From: an uncultured Lachnospira sp.
GTDB taxonomy: Bacteria > Bacillota > Clostridia > Lachnospirales > Lachnospiraceae
Direction of reading: 5' to 3'
Length of the DNA: 64,000 nucleotides
Assembly (NCBI GenBank): GCA_934359185.1
Contig: CAKRLE010000004.1
Location: 124,001-188,000, forward strand
Below, in pieces: positions 61,200 to 64,000 of this stretch; the first letter of the stretch is position 1; each line of letters opens with the position of its first letter. The notes under the pieces are model-generated. The model was not told the origin of the DNA and made no database searches. It saw only the letters and a program-made list of their open reading frames with translations. A program made the position numbers and the translations under genes.

Positions 61200-62867
61200 T
61201 CACACCTCCACGACCATATCTGCGCTCTGAATTGTAGTCACCCTGTGTGCAATCATTATGACTGTTTTTCTGTCCTTCAGCCCAGCGACTGCCGCTGATA
61301 TAAGCTGTTCTGATTCATTGTCGAGTGCTGATGTCGCCTCGTCCATGAGGATTATCGGCGAATCCTTTATTATCGCTCTTGCTATCGCAATTCTTTGTCT
61401 CTGTCCGCCTGAAAGATTGTTTCCTCTGTTGTTAAGAACCATGTCATATCCATTCTCCAACTCCATAATAAATTGATGTGCGTTGGCAAGCTTTGCGGCT
61501 GATATGATTTCTTCGTCTGACGCATCTGGTTTTCCACATCTTATATTCTCCCTGATACTAATGTTATACATGTATGGAATCTGCGGAACATACGCTATCT
61601 GTCTTCTGGCTGCTTCTATTCCGATATCACACATATTTTGTCCAAATATATTAACGCTTCCACCCTGCAATTCATAGAATCCCAATAACAGCTTAGCCAA
61701 TGTGCTTTTACCACAGCCAGAATGTCCTGTAACAGCAATGATTTTATTGGCTGGAAATCTATAACTGCTGCCCGTAAAAAGCAATTCCTTACCTTTATAT
61801 CCAAATGTGATATTCTCACAGTCAACCGCATTTACATCTGGTTTCATCCCTGCCGAACTGTATGCACTGCCATCTTTCGCAGATTTACCGCCTGTGCATT
61901 TATTTTCCTCTGGAAGATTTAAAAATCCAAAAATTCTCTCAGCATACGCAATACAGTTGATAAGTTCTGGTATATTCTTTCCTAATTGAAGAAATCGGAC
62001 ACTAAGTGATGTATACAATGTGAAAATAGCTGCGATTTCTCCTATTGTCGCCAGCCCATTCTGTATGAGAACTATTCCAACAACAATAAACATAAGTGAA
62101 CACAGTAAATCAAATGCCGTATTTAACATATCAAGCAATGCTGACAATCTCATTTTCTCTTTCTGTGTAATCACATATTCATTATTTTCGGCCTTATATT
62201 TTCTTATTCCAGTATGATTCACATCATACATTTTTGTAATCTCCACACCTGCTATTATGTTAGAGATAATATTTGTCATCACCATATTTTTCTGTGATAA
62301 TCGTTTTCCCACTTTTTTCATTGGTTTTGAAATCATGGTATTGGCTATAAACAGCAGTACATTTAAAGCTATCAGAATGACAGTCATAAGCGGATTAATT
62401 ATTATCATCGCCACTGCAAACACAACCACGTATATTATCGGTGCCAGCACTCTTCTTAATCTTGACGAATATATATTAGAAGCCACATCCGTGTCATAAA
62501 CCATCTTAGAGATTATCTCGCCGCTGTGATGTTCCTCGTAATACTCATATGGAAGCCTCATAGCCTTAGCAAATACTATCTCTTTCAAAGCAAGAGTCAT
62601 TCTCTTCGCTTCGTTATTGTATACACACATAAATACCGATGACAGTATAATCGATAAAATGCCGCATATTACAGCCACCGCCATTCTCTGATTGTACGTA
62701 GGTGTCATTCCATTTCCTGCCGCTTCAAATATTATTTTCATAAAAAATGAGCCTGCGACTTCAAAAAAAGCATTAAATGCCGTCATCATAAGTATTCCCG
62801 TAAGATACAGAGGCAGTCTTTTCCCCATCATCTTTAAACTTTTCACAAGACTTTTATATGTGCTCAT
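61200..62867 (-). CDS. ABC exporter half-transporter
   Basis: 555 aa type IV exporter subunit. Membrane domain about 15-310; ATPase with GHSGCGKST, QIPYMYNISIRENI, LSGGQRQR, LMDEATSALD and IAHR, all intact. It ends eight residues after the H-loop region (SADMVVEV), so the last ATPase helices are shorter than normal. The start overlaps the upstream partner's stop by one base (TAATG). With the partial gene upstream it forms a heterodimer with two consensus sites. Substrate unknown. Confidence 0.9.
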   Translation of the reverse strand: MSTYKSLVKSLKMMGKRLPLYLTGILMMTAFNAFFEVAGSFFMKIIFEAAGNGMTPTYNQRMAVAVICGILSIILSSVFMCVYNNEAKRMTLALKEIVFAKAMRLPYEYYEEHHSGEIISKMVYDTDVASNIYSSRLRRVLAPIIYVVVFAVAMIIINPLMTVILIALNVLLFIANTMISKPMKKVGKRLSQKNMVMTNIISNIIAGVEITKMYDVNHTGIRKYKAENNEYVITQKEKMRLSALLDMLNTAFDLLCSLMFIVVGIVLIQNGLATIGEIAAIFTLYTSLSVRFLQLGKNIPELINCIAYAERIFGFLNLPEENKCTGGKSAKDGSAYSSAGMKPDVNAVDCENITFGYKGKELLFTGSSYRFPANKIIAVTGHSGCGKSTLAKLLLGFYELQGGSVNIFGQNMCDIGIEAARRQIAYVPQIPYMYNISIRENIRCGKPDASDEEIISAAKLANAHQFIMELENGYDMVLNNRGNNLSGGQRQRIAIARAIIKDSPIILMDEATSALDNESEQLISAAVAGLKDRKTVIMIAHRVTTIQSADMVVEV

Positions 62868-64000
62868 TATTGAACTGCCTCCTTCCTATATAATGCGGCA
62901 TATGCGCCACTCTTTGCCATCAATTCATCGTGGCTTCCGCTCTCTGTTATCTTTCCTTTGTCCATGCAGTAAATAACATCAGCATCTTTTATCGTAGATA
63001 ATCTGTGCGCTATAACAATCACAGTTTTATCTTTGCCGCCATAAATCACTTTGCTTACTAATGCCTGTGTTTCCTCATCCAGTGCGGACGTTGGCTCATC
63101 CATCAATATAACAGGTGTATCCTTATAAATGGCTCTTGCAATAGAAAGTCTCTGCCTCTCGCCGCCTGATAATTTAACTCCTCTTTCTCCGACCTCAGTG
63201 TTAAATCTTTCTGGCAGCTCATTAATCATTCCATATATGCCAGCCTCTCTGCATGCTTTTTCAACCTTTTCCATATCTATGCCGTTACCACCATAAGCAA
63301 TATTTTCTGCTATTGTTCCGGGAAAAAGATATGCATTCTGCGAAACATATGCCATCATGCTCCTTGCCTTATCTATATTCCACTCTTCAAAATCATGATC
63401 GCAGAAATTATATACACCAGAAGATTTCCTGATAAATCCACACAGTAATTTTATCAGCGTCGATTTACCAGCTCCCGAAGCCCCGACCACCGCAACTTTC
63501 TGTCCTTTTTCTACGACCATATCTAAATCCTTTAAAATACGTGTTTGGGATTCCGTGTTGTAAGAAAATGCAATATTTTTAAGTTCAATTACTGCTGAAT
63601 CTGATTTTTCAGTACCACCTTCATACACTCCACTCTTTTCAGGTTCAATATTCATGATTTCCTGTATTCTTCTTACAGAAATCATCATCTCTTTTGCATC
63701 TATCATTCTGAATGGAAGTTCACTGATTGGGTCAGAAATTTTACCCAGAAGCACCAGAAATGACATAAGCTCACCTATTGTAATAACATTTCTAAGTACC
63801 AGTCCAAGTGAAATTATAGAACATATAATTGTAGGAACCCATTTCATGAATAACATCAATCCACTGGCTAAAGCCTGATATCTGTTTCTTGCATATTCAT
63901 TCTGCAAAATCTCATGCGCCTTTTTATTTACTCTCTTTCCCAGAATATCCTCTAATCCATACGCCTTTGCAATCTCAATTCCCTCTATATTATCAAGTGC
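62867..64000 (-). CDS. ABC exporter half-transporter (N-terminal part beyond window)
   Basis: The frame continues through the right edge; 377 residues are visible, starting ALDNIEGIEIAKAYGLEDIL within the membrane domain. The first ~200 residues are missing. ATPase: GASGAGKST, AYVSQNAYLFPGTIAENIAYG, LSGGERQR, LMDEPTSALDEET, IAHRLSTI, and a complete C-terminus. An apparent start at 63907 is an internal TTG, not a real start. Coupled to the next gene. Confidence 0.9.
   Translation of the reverse strand, partial: ALDNIEGIEIAKAYGLEDILGKRVNKKAHEILQNEYARNRYQALASGLMLFMKWVPTIICSIISLGLVLRNVITIGELMSFLVLLGKISDPISELPFRMIDAKEMMISVRRIQEIMNIEPEKSGVYEGGTEKSDSAVIELKNIAFSYNTESQTRILKDLDMVVEKGQKVAVVGASGAGKSTLIKLLCGFIRKSSGVYNFCDHDFEEWNIDKARSMMAYVSQNAYLFPGTIAENIAYGGNGIDMEKVEKACREAGIYGMINELPERFNTEVGERGVKLSGGERQRLSIARAIYKDTPVILMDEPTSALDEETQALVSKVIYGGKDKTVIVIAHRLSTIKDADVIYCMDKGKITESGSHDELMAKSGAYAALYRKEAVQ

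Noticed and set aside
63654-63907. Apparent start of the last ABC gene at 63907
   Set aside because: The codon is an internal TTG; the frame continues to the window edge with ABC membrane-domain sequence (GIEIAKAYG), so the gene is partial.

Overview
The window looks like chromosomal DNA of an AT-rich, Gram-positive anaerobe of the class Clostridia, most likely Lachnospiraceae (Lachnospira/Eubacterium eligens-like). Grounds: strong GGAGG ribosome sites before almost every gene, AdhE, a two-subunit iron-sulfur L-serine dehydratase, a DUF4317 protein, an acyl-ACP thioesterase, a sufCBDSU operon led by an Rrf2 regulator, many two-gene ABC exporters, and FeoB with a tiny Cys-rich partner. No tRNA, rRNA, CRISPR array, integrase or intact insertion sequence was seen, so this is mostly core chromosome with a few accessory genes. 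The species is inferred from gene content only.

Layout. 1-6.2 kb: polyphosphate kinase (cut by the left edge) and 6-phosphofructokinase on the minus strand, divergent from adhE plus an APH-fold kinase. 6.2-8.8 kb: CIRCE-controlled Hsp20, a DUF11 protein, a decayed Rpn-type nuclease gene and a tiny membrane protein. 8.9-15.7 kb: heterodimeric ABC exporter, chemotaxis receptor, histidine phosphatase, lone nucleotidyltransferase, methyltransferase. 15.7-19 kb: an unassigned structured RNA with its own terminator, then an FtsX-type ABC pair. 19-24.4 kb: peptidase T, a 273-bp near-palindrome, DUF4317 protein, L-serine dehydratase, TetR regulator with a small helical protein. 24.4-33.8 kb: BmrCD-like ABC pair, thioesterase, diguanylate cyclase, CydDC-like ABC pair behind a YgbA-type protein. 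33.8-38 kb: iron uptake (feoA-feoA-feoB, FeoB-associated peptide, mini-Fur) divergent from a DtxR-type regulator, with two DtxR-like sites at the feo promoter. 38-48.5 kb: ThrH, K+ channel, NhaC antiporter, M18 peptidase, an RloA/RloB (AbiL-like) defence pair, sugar isomerase, NSS transporter, PsiE. 48.5-53.8 kb: suf operon. 53.8-59.6 kb: a complete-looking sugar-acid operon (GntP permease, HPr-like protein without the PTS histidine, IlvD/Edd dehydratase, Gfo/Idh/MocA oxidoreductase) divergent from its GntR regulator. 59.7-64 kb: ATPase-DUF234 protein under a perfect 26-bp palindrome, then another ABC exporter pair cut by the right edge.

How parts work together. PFK and AdhE sit at the two ends of fermentation and share an intergenic region. 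Iron uptake, iron sensing, Fe-S assembly and an Fe-S enzyme (serine dehydratase) occur within 35 kb. The items most worth a second look are the pseudoknot-like RNA at 15739-15854, the 273-bp palindrome at 20511-20783, the HPr-like protein at 56930-57163, the YgbA-CydDC neighbourhood, and the RloAB pair.
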